A stretch of DNA of 64,000 bases, taken from the NCBI RefSeq assembly GCF_003711515.1, contig NW_021167079.1:2459755-2523754 (forward strand), given 5' to 3'. This stretch comes from Sodiomyces alkalinus F11. Lineage: Eukaryota > Ascomycota > Sordariomycetes > Glomerellales > Plectosphaerellaceae. The position numbers were made by a program, and so were the translations under genes. The notes under the pieces were generated by a model. That model searched no databases. It was not told where the DNA came from and worked only from the letters and a program-made list of their open reading frames with translations. Shown piece by piece: positions 9,336-21,230 of this stretch. Position 1 is the first letter of the stretch, and each line of letters begins with the position of its first letter.

Positions 9336-12300
9336 CGTGATCGGTAGAACGGGTGAAGTTCGTTCGTGGGGTATCTGAAGATGGGAGAAGAAAAAATCTG
9401 GCCCGATAGTTGTTAGCAGGGCGAATCGGTAGATTGAGGCCCAGATGTTATCCCGAGCAACAAAACAAAATCGAATAGGATGGCCTCTGGAGGCTTGATG
9501 AAGAGTTGTGAAGATGCGAGGTGGGACAGCAACGAAGATGGGCAGGAAGGAAAGAAGAACGGAGAAGTTGAGAAAACAAGACAGTAAGAAGCCTAGGTGG
9601 TAGTGAATTGGCGGGCTGTGGAATTGGCTTTACGAAGATTGTTTGGCAGGCACGGTCACTAATAATTTTAGAGTACGTACATACTCCGTACTGTACTCGG
9701 GGGGAATGATCAGATTGGGGGGTGCGATTAAAATTCTGGTGGGGGCAGCGGCAGGGATCCTAAGGTGCAGGGATTCTCGGAAGTCGCTAAAAAAAAGGAT
9801 GGGGAGGGACATCAGGGGGAAGGAAGGAAGGGGGGTTACGAGACCGAAGGAGGGGTAAGAAAGCAGAAGGGAAGGCAGAAGGCGCTCTCCAAGGGAAGCT
9901 AACGGACCTTAAAAGGTACGATGGCGGACCTTTGCGGAGGAAGGAAGCCCTGATGGTAGGATGACTGAGAGGGTAGGCTTACTTGAAGGCCAGAGAAGCA
10001 GGAGAGGAAGGCGTGGATCAGCACTAGTGAAGACTATCCAGCTATTAAAAGCAGTTGTTCTCGTACATAGGTTTTGACGGAGGTGTGTGAGAGGATCTGG
10101 AATGGGTAGGTTTAGTTTGGGCGAGAATTGAATCGACGAGGTGTGGTAGGTACACTGTAAGGTATTCGTACTTCGATGCTCCGTACGGTTCGTCCAATGC
10201 GGCAATTCGAGAGATGAGGTCGGTACGGAGTACGGAGTATGTACGATTATTTCGCACTCCTGGTAGCATCTACTCCGTATCTGTCCTCTGTACTCGGACC
10301 CGTGATCGGTCTACCCCAGGTACGGAACGCACTCGAAATGCGCTTTGTTGGCAGAGATGCGACCGACGGTGGTGACAGGGATTGACTGGGGTTGTCGACT
10401 TGGGAATTGGTGAATGGTGATGACGACAACGGTGCAACGGTCTTAAAAAGTTGGGGAAATGCCAATTGAGTTGGGAATGTGCCCTGATCGCGAGATGGTC
10501 CGAGGCCACGCACGACTTGTTGAATCCAAAGCAGAACAGACCAACAAGGAAGAACTTCGCTCGACCGAGACAAATCAACGAGACACAACTTTGGCCGAAC
10601 CCCTGACTACTAAGGTAGTGTTACCATTGGCCGCTCAGGGAGTACGGAGTACAAGGAGAAAAAGGTAACGATACATCTCCGAGTACCCGCTTATTCAGGG
10701 TCCAACGCAATTTGTCGTCGTCGCTGGAAGGAAGAAGAAGAGAAAAGAGACCTAGGCCCTTGCCCGGGATATTCAATCGTCGACTTGCCCAAGTTCATCA
10801 AATCGAGGGGCATTGGACAAACGAACTACTCCGTACACAGTCCTCCGCCTAGTTCTCGTGTATTCGAAGAGCAGCAACGGTGGCATGGATATCAAAATAA
10901 CAAAATCCCATTTAGGAGAAACCGAACAAAAAGAAACCCAAAAATAAAAGATGAGGAAGGCCACACAACCAGGCGCTGGACTATCGGATAGCCGTCGGCT
11001 CCGTGGTTGGTCGGTCATCCATAATTCGACATCCGCCGATGATCGGGAGACGCGATATCGCCAGGATGCCTGTTTGGTGGTGCATTGACTTCAACGACCG
11101 TGGTGTGCGGGAGGGTGGTGGGGGCAGCCATGCTTACAGAGTACGAGGCCGTTGTCCGCACATAATCGTGCAGCGTCCACCTTATTAACCCCTCCTACTA
11201 TTGAGATGCTACCTCTTATTTGGAAGTGAGGGGCTCACCCATCAGCCGAAGGACGAGGGAATTCCCGCGCCTAGTCGGGCTTCCTGAAGATGAAAATAGG
11301 ATGACGAGGCGCAAGGAGGCCGAAGATGAAAGGGGGTCGCACTGGCAACCAAGGGGGCAAAAACAATTTGGGGGCAGTCGTCTCCAGCCTCTACCCTCTG
11401 GTTTCTTCTCCCTCTATGTGGTGTGACTACACCAAAGACGGTCAATGTTCTCGACAGGAACGGATCCTCATACAAAAGTTTAGTAGGAGAGTGTCGCCCC
11501 GGGATAAGGCCCACCCACTTCCGTTCAAAAAAAAAAACCGTTGAGGGCCCAGTAATGAGATGTACCGGTACTTCCAGTGTTCGGGGCACATCCGGGTGGT
11601 CGTCCAGTGCGGTGTTATGTGTCTCGGGGTCTTGGCGTCACGGAAACAGCGTGATGAATCGGTATTGGTGGTCGTCGGTGTCGCCCCCAAAGCTTTTTCC
11701 GTTTGGCGTGGAAAAGGCGTGGTTCGTGCTAGGTACAAGTGTACTTGGCTCCATTCCAGCCACCACCCCTCTCCCTTGACCACTAGGCCATCTTGGGTGG
11801 GTACACTGCCACTTTTCTGCCGGCTGGATCCCCCCTCTGATCCTGCCCCGCTCCGGTCCCTGCCAACTGACTTTTGCTGATGGAGGTTCGCTGTCGCCTG
11901 TCCCGCCCCCCAGTAACTGTACTGAGGGACCCCCTGAGGTACAACGTACAGTAGCCACCCATCGCCAGAGAGGAAAGGACGACACTGACCGCCCTGGGAG
12001 CTTCCACACACCCCTCCCCCCCTTGCCTACAATTCGGTCCCTCCCCTCGACTGCCCTCCAATTTTTTGAAAGGCTGACGATCATCTTTCTTCCGCTCTCC
12101 TCCCCCTCCACCAACCCAGCTGTCGCTTTGACACATTTGCTCTTGTGTGGTCCCAGTTAACACCGCTGTTTCCAAAGTGCGACTTTCTCTCCTTTCTTCA
12201 CCTCACCGCCTCGACTTTTTCATCTTCTTCTCTGTCTCTCCCACACAGAACACATCACCGCTCTTCCAGCTCCCAAGCGCTTGCCTGCTGGTCCATTTGT

Positions 12301-12639
12301 GTGATCCAGTGTCTGTAGGTAAGTTCGGACTTAGACCTCGACCTTAACACTCGAGCCGCCCTCCCCGTTCCGCTTCGCAATCACTTGCCATTGCGTTTAG
12401 CTTTTTTTTTCAATCCGGTCTCCTCGACCTGCGCTGCAGCTGTGACTTGAGCTGTTCGAGAGAAGACCAACGCAGCCAATTGACCAGGTCCAGCCGGGCT
12501 CAAAAACAATATAACAACTCCAGCTGCTGACCAGCTTCGATCGCAGCCCACAAAACGAAAGAATCCGAACGCACCTTTTGTTGCTTCGACTGAAGGAAAC
12601 CGGTTCCTCCGTAACTTCCCTCACATTCGAACCGGCATA
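9336..12639. promoter_or_regulatory. Bidirectional control region between ACL1 and ACL2
   Basis: This 3.3-kb gap separates the start codons of the two ATP-citrate lyase subunit genes and presumably coordinates them. No coding sequence is supported on either strand. The 9-mer TACTCCGTA (either strand) occurs six times within 9682-10835, at 9682, 10224, 10231 (overlapping pair), 10271, 10643 and 10827. Both outer ends become pyrimidine-rich on the coding strand, as expected of leaders, and 12140-12600 reads like the ACL2 leader. Confidence 0.65.
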
Positions 12640-14782
12640 ATGTCCGGCAAGTAGATCCTCCCTCCGTTGCTGGGTGCTTCGTCCCCGGTGCTTGGGTCGC
12701 TCTCATCGCCGCCTCGTCGATCTGCGGTGAGCAAGTGAAGAGTGCTGGAGCTAACCTGCGCGCACAGCCAAGAGCATTTACGAGGCCGACGGCAAGGCCA
12801 TCCTCAACTACCACCTCACCCGGAGCCGCGTCTTCAGGCCCACCCCTCTCCCTCCTCCGACCAAGCACAACCCTCCCCCCAGACTAGCCGCTCTCAGGTT
12901 CCCCGAGGATGCCGATGTCAATGATGTCCTCGACCAGGCCGAGCTCACCTACCCTTGGCTTCTCCACCCCGGTGCCAAGTTCGTCGCGAAGCCCGACCAG
13001 CTGATCAAGAGGCGAGGCAAGAGCGGTCTCCTGGCCCTTAACAAGACCTGGGCTGAGGCCAAGGCTTGGGTTGCTGAGCGAGCCGGAAAGCCCCAGAAGG
13101 TCGAGCATGTTACCGGTGTTCTGCGCTCGTTCCTCGTCGAGCCTTTCGTCCCTCATCCTCAGGATACTGAGTACTACATCAACATCATGAGCGTCCGTGA
13201 GGTAAGTCGTCTCTCCTGTGACTTTTGTCTTTCATGCACGTCAGGGTTGGCCATGAGGTGAGCTGGGAGCATCGAGACGGGGCCCATGTTGCTTTCACTG
13301 CTGGACGCCGGTTTCGCGAGGGTACCCTTGGCGGTACTATTCCGTGCGGACGTGAGCAAGTCGGCTCCGTGGGCTCTTTGGGTCTGCAGATGGGGGGAAA
13401 TGGAGAAGAGGTGAAAAAGAGGGAGGGTGTCGAGGAGCGGAATGCCGTGGTTCCTTAAATGACCGATATGCCCACGGGTTCCGTTGCTGAAAAGTGGGCT
13501 CAATGTTTTCGATTGCCCTATGCGGCAAACGTAAACCGGGCCCTACGGGCGAACGGAAGTCTTGAGCAATCGCGGCACCGCCCCCGACACGATGGCCCGG
13601 CCCTAGCATCGGACGCGCTCAAATGTCATCCCTCGGCTTGATAGTAACCCACCATGCTAACCACTGTTGAATGGTGCAGGGCGACTGGATCCTCTTCACA
13701 CACGAAGGTGGTGTGGATGTTGGCGATGTCGATGCCAAGGCCGAGAAGCTGCTCATCCCCGTTGACCTCGAAGAGTACCCATCCAACGAGGTGATCGCCT
13801 CAACCCTGCTTAGCAAGGTGCCCAAGGGTCTGCACAACGTTCTCGTCGACTTCATCAGCCGCCTGTACGCCGTCTATGCGGAATGCAACTTCAGTGAGTG
13901 CCTCCCCCTTGCCTCGCAGGCATATTCATGACATATCAAAGGAGCTCGCTTGCTGACTGGCGAATAGCCTATCTGGAGATCAACCCGCTGGTTGTCATCC
14001 CCAACGAGGACGCGACTTCGGCGTCTGTTCACTTCCTTGATCTTGCTGCCAAGATCGATCAGACTGCCGACTTTGAGTGCGGTGTCAAGTGGGCCATTGC
14101 CCGGTCACCGGGTGCATTGGGCCTGACCAACATCGCCCCTAGCGGGGATGAGAAGGTCAACATCGATGCCGGCCCGCCCCTGGACTTCCCCGCCCCCTTT
14201 GGCCGTGAAATGACGAAGGAGGAGGCCTATATCGCTGACCTCGATGCCAAGACGGGTGCTTCGCTGAAGCTCACCGTCCTCAACGCTGAGGGCCGCATCT
14301 GGACGCTGGTCGCTGGTGGTGGTGCCTCAGTTGTGTACGCCGATGCCATCGCCTCGGCTGGTTTCGCCGACGAGCTCGCCAACTATGGCGAGTACTCGGG
14401 CGCCCCCACCGAATCGCAGACCTACCACTACGCCCGCACCGTGCTCGACCTCATGCTTCGCGCTCCCATGTCCGACAAGGGCAAGGTTCTCTTCGTTGGT
14501 GGCGGTATTGCCAACTTCACCAACGTTGCCAGCACTTTCAAGGGCGTCATCCGCGCCCTACGGGAGTACGCCGTCACGCTGAACGAGCACAACGTCCAGA
14601 TCTGGGTCCGTCGTGCTGGTCCCAACTACCAGGAGGGTCTCAAGAACATGAAGGCCGCCACTCAGGAGCTTGGTCTGAACGCGAAGATCTTCGGCCCCGA
14701 GATGCACGTATCCGGCATTGTGCCCCTGGCTCTGGTCCCTGGCAGGTGGGAGGAGAGCGGAGCGCAAGAATTCCAGGGTTAA
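12640..14782 (+). CDS. ACL2: ATP-citrate lyase subunit 2 (ATP-grasp/citrate-binding part)
   Basis: This is the partner of ACL1 in the cytosolic acetyl-CoA-forming enzyme; it carries the ATP-grasp and citrate-binding domains. Exons are 12640-12646, 12768-13201, 13680-13893 and 13968-14782, giving 489 residues. The first exon is only 7 nt (ATG TCC G). To keep frame it must splice with a GC donor (GCAAGT at 12647), yielding an N-terminus [15 protein letters not shown] as in homologues; using the nearby GTAGAT instead breaks the frame. Landmarks include [28 protein letters not shown] and [14 protein letters not shown]. Intron 2 (13202-13679) is unusually long at 478 nt. It is divergent from ACL1. 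Confidence 0.96.
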
Positions 14783-15905
14783 GGAAAAGTCGTTATAGTA
14801 TGTAGTCTGGGTATCCGGTAGTAGATAGACCCTGCAGATCCTGCAGGCACGTGAGGTTGCCTTTGCCTGTCATTGGAATGGGACAGCAGAGTTGAGGGGT
14901 CTCCTTTGTTGGAGGAACTTGCACGCGCATCATCCCGCGAGGGGCTTGGGTCCAACGTATTTCCGGGCTGGATAGAAAGGCCTAGATGAACTTTTTTTGC
15001 TGCCATGTATAGGTGCGTGTGGTCTCGGAGGCATCGGGTTGAGGGTTAGACGGGCACATAGCGAACGCTTTGTAATGTGATATTCTCCATGTTCTTCCTA
15101 ATGGATTTCTCCAGTCTCTGTGATGATATGAGGCTATGAAAATGAGTCCTTGTGTTTTTTGGTAGCCGAGCTGGTTATCCTGTTGCCGACGAAGTCTGGT
15201 TCTTCTAGACACCCACCCCCCTTGACGTCCTTCAGACAGATAGTCCCCCGACTTGTTGACAAGGTGTAGGTGGATATCCGCTCGGCACAGACTCGATGTC
15301 GTGGGAATCCTCTGAACATGTCGATTTCATGCACCCGCACTTCAAGCGGAAGATGCCCATATCCTTCATATCCTGAATTCGGGGGTAATGGTTGTCAGGG
15401 AGCAATTTAATAGATCTAGGACAGTGGAGAATTGAATCAGCTTTGATAACACACATTCATGTAAACTGAACCGACGCTTTCCCTAAAGGTGAGAGACTTG
15501 ACTATCTAGACAATATTCATCAAGAGCAGAGTTGGGTGCGCTACCGCTACTCGAAATCTACGTTCCCGACGCCTCGGTGTAGAATAAAATAAGAAACGCC
15601 GAAAGAGATGAATAAGAGCGACTTCGTCCATACTGCTGCCCCGCGCAATTCTATCGGCGCTCTGTGCAGAGAAGAACACCACCCACGATGAAGAACCACT
15701 ATGTTACAGACGCAGACTTGACATATCCGTCCAGTTCCTGAGCCGAAGCCAAAAAAAAAAAAAAGAATAAAAAAAAGAATAAAGGGGGCGTTACTGTAGT
15801 GTCACAAATCCCATCCTACCGGATCTCCAACCGAGCCTTTATCACTCTCGACTTTGATTGACTTGGACCTTCTCTCCTACTCCCTCCACACTTCCCGTTC
15901 TTTTC
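14783..15905. other. Convergent 3' region, ACL2 / 388-aa gene
   Basis: Two convergent genes end here. I see no supported coding sequence. It includes an A-rich stretch at about 15750-15782. Confidence 0.55.
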
Positions 15906-17182
15906 CTATCTCCCTTCAGAGGGCCGGGGCCCGGTGAAACGATCAGGCAAGCGGCGGAAGGCAGGCGACGGCTCCGCTCTGCCCAACCCGCCCAGGAGCC
16001 AGTCCGTCAAGCCGACGAACTTGGCGCCCATGCCCTTCTCCCAGTCGCCGCCGCCCTCGACGGTTTCGATGGTGTGGCTGAGGATACGCCCCTCGCGGTC
16101 GAACTGGAAGATGAAGAGGCCGGAAAAATGCTTCTCGTTACTCCTCTTCCCGCCGTTCTTATTCGTATTACCATTGTTGCTGCTGCTGTTGATGTTGGTA
16201 TCGTTGCTGGTGCTGCTAGTAGTGGGGTCCGACGCAGCTGGAGCGAGGTGGTCGTGTGACCCGTGCCCCGGGCCGCCGCAGGTGCACCACCGGACGACGA
16301 GCTGGTCGGGGACGCTCCCCTGGCGTAGGGGAGCGCCGGGGACGGGTTCCCGCGTCATGCGAGCGGAGAGAATGGCGAGTTTTACGTTGCCGATGACGGG
16401 GACGCGGTTCCAGGCTATGGGGGACGTCCAGAGGGCGGCGGTGTAGGCTACGCGGCCCGAGACGGTGGGGAGGTGCGGGTGGGTGGAAGGGAAGAGGTGG
16501 AGGGAGATGTTCGGGGCGAGGATGTCTTGTTGTAATGGGGTTTGTAGGAGAGTCGGGAGTCGGTCTTGGAGGATGCGAAGGGCTGGACACGGATGGAGTG
16601 CCGTTGTTAGCTTTGTTTGGTTTTGGCATCGCGAAGAGGAAAGGGTGGGTAGGGGAAAGGGCCGTTAGGTAAAAGGAAAGGGAGAATCTCACTTCGACCT
16701 AAATTAGCCCTGTTGTCATCTGGCGGCTTGCCCCGCGATCCAGGGGTCGCGTTCTCATCTAGTGATTCATTTGAAAGGTTGGAGGGGTCGAAGTACCGCT
16801 GGGGTAGCCGATCCCTTTCACCTTGTCGTGCTTGTGGTAGAGTCGTCGACTGGGCTTGGGCGAGATGGCAACGTGACGAGGCGGTCGGTTCGGTGGTCGA
16901 AGGTATTGTAGTCCGTGATGGGGCCCTTGCAGCAGCAGCCTCCGTGGCATTCGCAGATACGCCCTGCCGTACTCGAGTGGGAGCTGCACCTTCATCTTCC
17001 GGTTGAGGCTCAGCCATTGCAGAGCTGGAGGAGCTTGAAGACTGGAAGAGCCGGAACGGTAGCACGCTGTGCGGTGCTGCTGTCGGACCGGTCCGGCAAG
17101 AGGCGAAGAGGGAACATGGCTTCGGTCTCGCAGGAATACAAATACGCATGGCGGCGATGCTCGTAGCGAGTTGCGATGTCAT
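15906..17182 (-). CDS. Conserved fungal protein, probable mitochondrial, NTF2-like
   Basis: Exons are 17182-16693 and 16582-15906, joined in phase 1 (GTGAGA donor, GCTAAC branch, CAG acceptor) to give 388 residues. The N-terminus is basic with few acidic residues (MRICIPARPKPCSLFASCRT), like a mitochondrial presequence. A low-complexity Ser/Pro/Ala region follows. The conserved core is in exon 2: TLRILQDRLPTLL, PNISLHLFPSTHPHLPTVSG, VPVIGNVKLAILS, LFIFQFDREGRILSHTIE and MGAKFVGLTDWLLGGL. The F-x-FDREGRI-x-SHTIE segment resembles the end of an NTF2/SnoaL-type fold; I recognise it as a widespread ascomycete family but know no function. It carries a Ser/Asn homopolymer insertion (STSNDTNINSSSNNGNTNKN). 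It is tandem with the Pol III gene upstream. Confidence 0.75.
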
Positions 17183-17679
17183 GACGGTGACAGCATTGGA
17201 AAGAATGTTGAAAGGGCGGGTGGCCTTTGGGCTTGTGTATCGCCTTTTAGGTAGGTACTGAGTGTGGATGTTTCGCGTTCGAGCTTGACTCTTATGTACG
17301 GATACGCACGAAGTAGGTAATTACGAAGTACGGATACGAAGTACTCCGTACAGAAAAGCACAGAAGCATTCCGTTCGTCGGAACGGGGATGATGTCAGAT
17401 GCTCGGGCTCCTCGTCTCGGCCCCACGTGTTTCCTTTAAAGTACCGAAGTATCAGATCGAAGTACCCATGGGTACGTACTGTCGATCGTACCGACCGGCC
17501 CCGTCTCGTCGCGTCCTCGTCCTCGTTCTCGTTCACTTCTCTCCTCGGCCTAGCAACGGAATCCAACCTCAGTTTTGTGCCTCATATACTTTGTTTGTAT
17601 TCTGTCTATTGTTCCTTGCTTATAGTACGAGATTACTACCTATACACATCATAAACCTGCTTCCTAAGCATAATCATAG
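17183..17679. promoter_or_regulatory. Upstream region of the 388-aa gene
   Basis: This 497-bp gap between two minus-strand genes has no supported gene. It carries a cluster of GTAC-containing motifs, with a TACTCCGTA copy at 17342-17350. Confidence 0.5.
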
Positions 17680-20600
17680 CTACCTCGGATGCGGAAATTC
17701 GTCCTCCAACTGCAACCTGACGCCCACGTTCATACTGATCAGCTCCTGGACCAACAACTTGGCAGCATAAGGCATGGTCATCTGCGTCACATCCTTCGTG
17801 CTTCGGCAGGTGTGGCAGTACCCCTTGTACCCGAAGAGACCGCATTGCTGGCATATATCAATCGACGTGCCGTCGGAGCTGATCATCAGCCGCTCCAGAA
17901 GGAGCTGCGACGCACCGTACGCGATCAGACAATCGCGCTCCATCTCTCCCAACCGCAAACCACCGTCGCGCGATCGTCCTTCCGTGGGCTGCCTGGTCAG
18001 AATGGCCCGCGGACCGCGCGCCCGCGAATGCATCTTGTCCTGCACCATGTGCTTGAGCCGCTGATAGTAGATGGGCCCGTTGAAGATGTACGCCTCGCAA
18101 GGCTCGCCCGTAATCCCGGACGTGAAGTAGTCCTTGCCCTCCCACGAGAACCCGTGGTCCACCAGCACCTTGCTCATCTCCTCCACCGGGTGCGACCGGA
18201 ACGCGTCGCCGAAGCCGTAGTCTTTCCGTCCGTCCAGCACGGACGCCTTGCCCGTCAGGCACTCGAGCAGCTTGCCGACCGTCATGCGCGACGGGAAACC
18301 ATGCGGATTCATGATAATGTCCGGCACCAGCCCGCTGTCGGCAAATGGCAGGTCCTCTTGATCCACGATGATGCCCACGACACCCTTCTGCCCGTGACGG
18401 GACGAGAACTTGTCGCCCAGTTCGGGTCGCCTTGTCTGTCGCGTTTGCACCTTGACCACCATGTTCTCCTTCTCGCTCTCTGAGATCATCACCTTGTCGA
18501 TGTACGCAGGGTCGGCAATCCGGTATGATATCGACGAATCGCGGAACCCGCTCGGGCCCATGTCGTTTCCGATGTTGGTCGAGCCGGTATCCAGTGGCGT
18601 CTGCTTGTTGACCATGACCTCGCCAGAGCGGATCTGATACCCAACCATGGCAAGGCCGTCGTTGTCCAGAGCTTGGTGCTTAACCGCCCTCTTCCGCTCT
18701 TTGGGGTCGCCCTCGTACCCCGGGTCGCCGATGACTTCACGCCGCCCGTTGGGATATTTCTGCATCTCCGTCGCGTACTTGCGGAACACCTGACAGCGCC
18801 CGAACCCGCGGTCGCACGAAGCCTTGTTCAGAACCAAGGCGTCCTCGATATCATAGCCCGAATAGGACATGACGATAACGGTCGCATTCTGTCCTGCCGG
18901 CAGTTTGTCGTAGTGTACGAGCTGAATCGTTTTGGATATGACCATGGGTCGCTGCGGGTAGACCAGCGTGTACAGAAGCGTGTCGATACGGTTGAATTGG
19001 TTATAAGCGATGGCCCCTATCGCTTGCTTGCCCATAGCACACTGGTACGTGTTGCGGGGAGATTGGTTGTGGTGGGGGAAGGGGATGAGGCCGGCCACAG
19101 CACCAAGAATAGTAAACGGTTCAATTTCCAGATGTGTGGTGCTCCGGTTGACATCCTTCTCGTAGAGCGCGATCAACGTATCGTTCTCCTCGTTGACGTC
19201 GAGGTACTCTACCACGCCGTTCCTGAGGAAATCGTCGAAAGTGACCTTCCCGAGTTGCAGGAGGCGCAGCTGCTCCGCGTTAATCATTGGGGTTCCATTT
19301 TTTACAATGAGGTAAGGTCGGCAAATGCGTCCTTCGTCGGTGGCGATGTGCACCGCGCTGAAGTGATTGTTGATGTTGATGCTGACAAAAGGAGATATGT
19401 AGCCCCGCCGTCTCATGGTCCTGAATCTGGACGTGAGTCGCTTCGGGTTACGAGTCAAGGCAAAGGGAGTGCCATTGATATAGATGACGAAGGATCCCTC
19501 GCGATGCATCTCGCTCCCCGAGAAGTTCCTGACCGGTTCGATATCATTATCGAGCGTGAATACCCAGTGTTTGACCGGTTCTTCCTCGACATTGGTGGTA
19601 ATATGTGTCATCAGCGCCAAATTCTTAACCAGACCGCATGCCTCGCCTTCGGGCGTGTCTGACGGACATAACATGCCCCACTGCGACGGTTGGAGAGCTC
19701 TGGGTCCACTGACTTTGCGTGTCTTCTCGAACTGGCTGTTGATACGGGTCATCATGCCCAAGGCGCTGATGTAGCTGAGACGACTAAGGACGTGGGTGAC
19801 ACCGGCCTTGCTCATATTAAACCGCTTTACCGTCCAATTTCCTGTCTGGATGGCCCTGTTAATTCCCTGGCCGATATTGTTGGCGTGGTTACTGATCATG
19901 GTGACCGCATCCAGAGGTACGGCGCGGTTGACCTTCTTGAGAACTTTGTCGATACTGGCCTTAACATCGACGCAAAACTTCTTGAAAAGATCTTCGAACA
20001 ACAGGGAAAGCAGCTGGCCCGCGAGTTCGAGTCGCTTATTGCCGACAAAGTCTCGATCATCAACGAGGCTGGGGTCGGTCTGGGCCATGAGGACGCGGCG
20101 CGTCATGAAGGCGACGTAAATAGCCTTTGGATAGAAATCGAGCCCTTCGACGGGAATATGGGCGATGATGAGATTCGACAGGGCGTCGAGGCCTTCTTCG
20201 ATATGGTTCTTGCGGGCCTGGGCATTAGGTTGGAATCTGTTCCTGCCGCCCATCTTGACACGCGCGCCGATCCACTCCAACGCTTGATGCTGGGTAAAGA
20301 CACCATGCCGACTAGCCTCGTCAAAGTTGATGATGAAATCGTCCTGGTATCTGCCGTCGTCACCCGCGACCAGTTGCATGATTTCCATGTCGGACAAGCC
20401 CCCCAGCGCCTTCAGGACGATAACGATCGGGGCAGGCTCCACCAAGACGTTGTGGGAGAGCACGATCTTGTCTTTCTTGAGAATGATGTTCGTCTTGGTT
20501 TTGCGCTCGTGGGTAGAACTCGTCACCGAAGCCGTGATGATGTTGTTCTTCGTATCTGCTTCGACGATGACACGATTCTTGCTGAGTTGCTCCTGGATGA

Positions 20601-21230
20601 GAATGACTTTTTCGGTGCCGTTCACGATGAAGTAGCCGCCGGGGTCAAGAGGGCATTCGTTCATCATCTCCATTTGGGCGTTGGTGGCGCCGTTGAGGCG
20701 GCACTTGGAAGACTTGAGCATGACGGGAAGGCGGCCAAGAGGCACATTACGTCGGACAATTTTGGACTTGTCGCGAATATAGGCGATGTCAATGAAGATT
20801 GGGGCTGCATATGTCATGTCTCGCAGGCGACACTCCATCGGAGTCACCTCATTATGTGCTCTAGCATCATTGTAATCTAGTCGACTCGGGGTTCCCACCC
20901 GAATGTCCGTGAACCTTGAGATTATCTGTCAGTATACGCTATTCTGCCCACAACACGCCTCTGGTCGGTATATTGGATGATAACTCACTCAAGCCAGAAG
21001 CTGCTGTTAACATCACTCCTGATTGTGCGGTTTGCACGCACAATATTCTTAATTTCGTGCTCAACAAAGAAATTGTAGGAGTCAATGTGTTGCTTAACAA
21101 GACCCTTTACTTTGAGGAAGGCTGGTAGGAGCTGGAATTTGTCTTTGGCTGTCGATATGGGGTCTGTGAGTTTCTTGCCATCATAGAAAGGCTCCAGGAG
21201 GGCCTCAAAGCCGTCGTCGATGTACGGCAT
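17680..21230 (-). CDS. RET1: DNA-directed RNA polymerase III subunit RPC2 (second largest)
   Basis: This is the beta-like catalytic subunit of nuclear RNA polymerase III, which makes tRNA and 5S rRNA. Exons are 21230-20989 and 20914-17680 (74-nt intron, phase 2), giving 1,158 residues, close to yeast RET1. It is assigned to Pol III rather than Pol II because the N-terminal motif LLPAFLKVKGLVKQHIDSYN and the later RPSQWGMLCPSDTPEGEACG segment sit in RPC2-like surroundings and the protein lacks the longer RPB2 N-terminus. Catalytic-region motifs include GDKFSSRHGQKGVVGIIV and SYSGYDIEDALVLNK. The C-terminal zinc ribbon has four cysteines in CQQCGLFGYKGYCHTC. No lesion is seen. Confidence 0.95.

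Noticed and set aside
18673..20880. Long plus-strand frames (329 and 396 codons) opposite RPC2
   Set aside because: They are antisense shadows of the RPC2 coding sequence caused by its codon bias.
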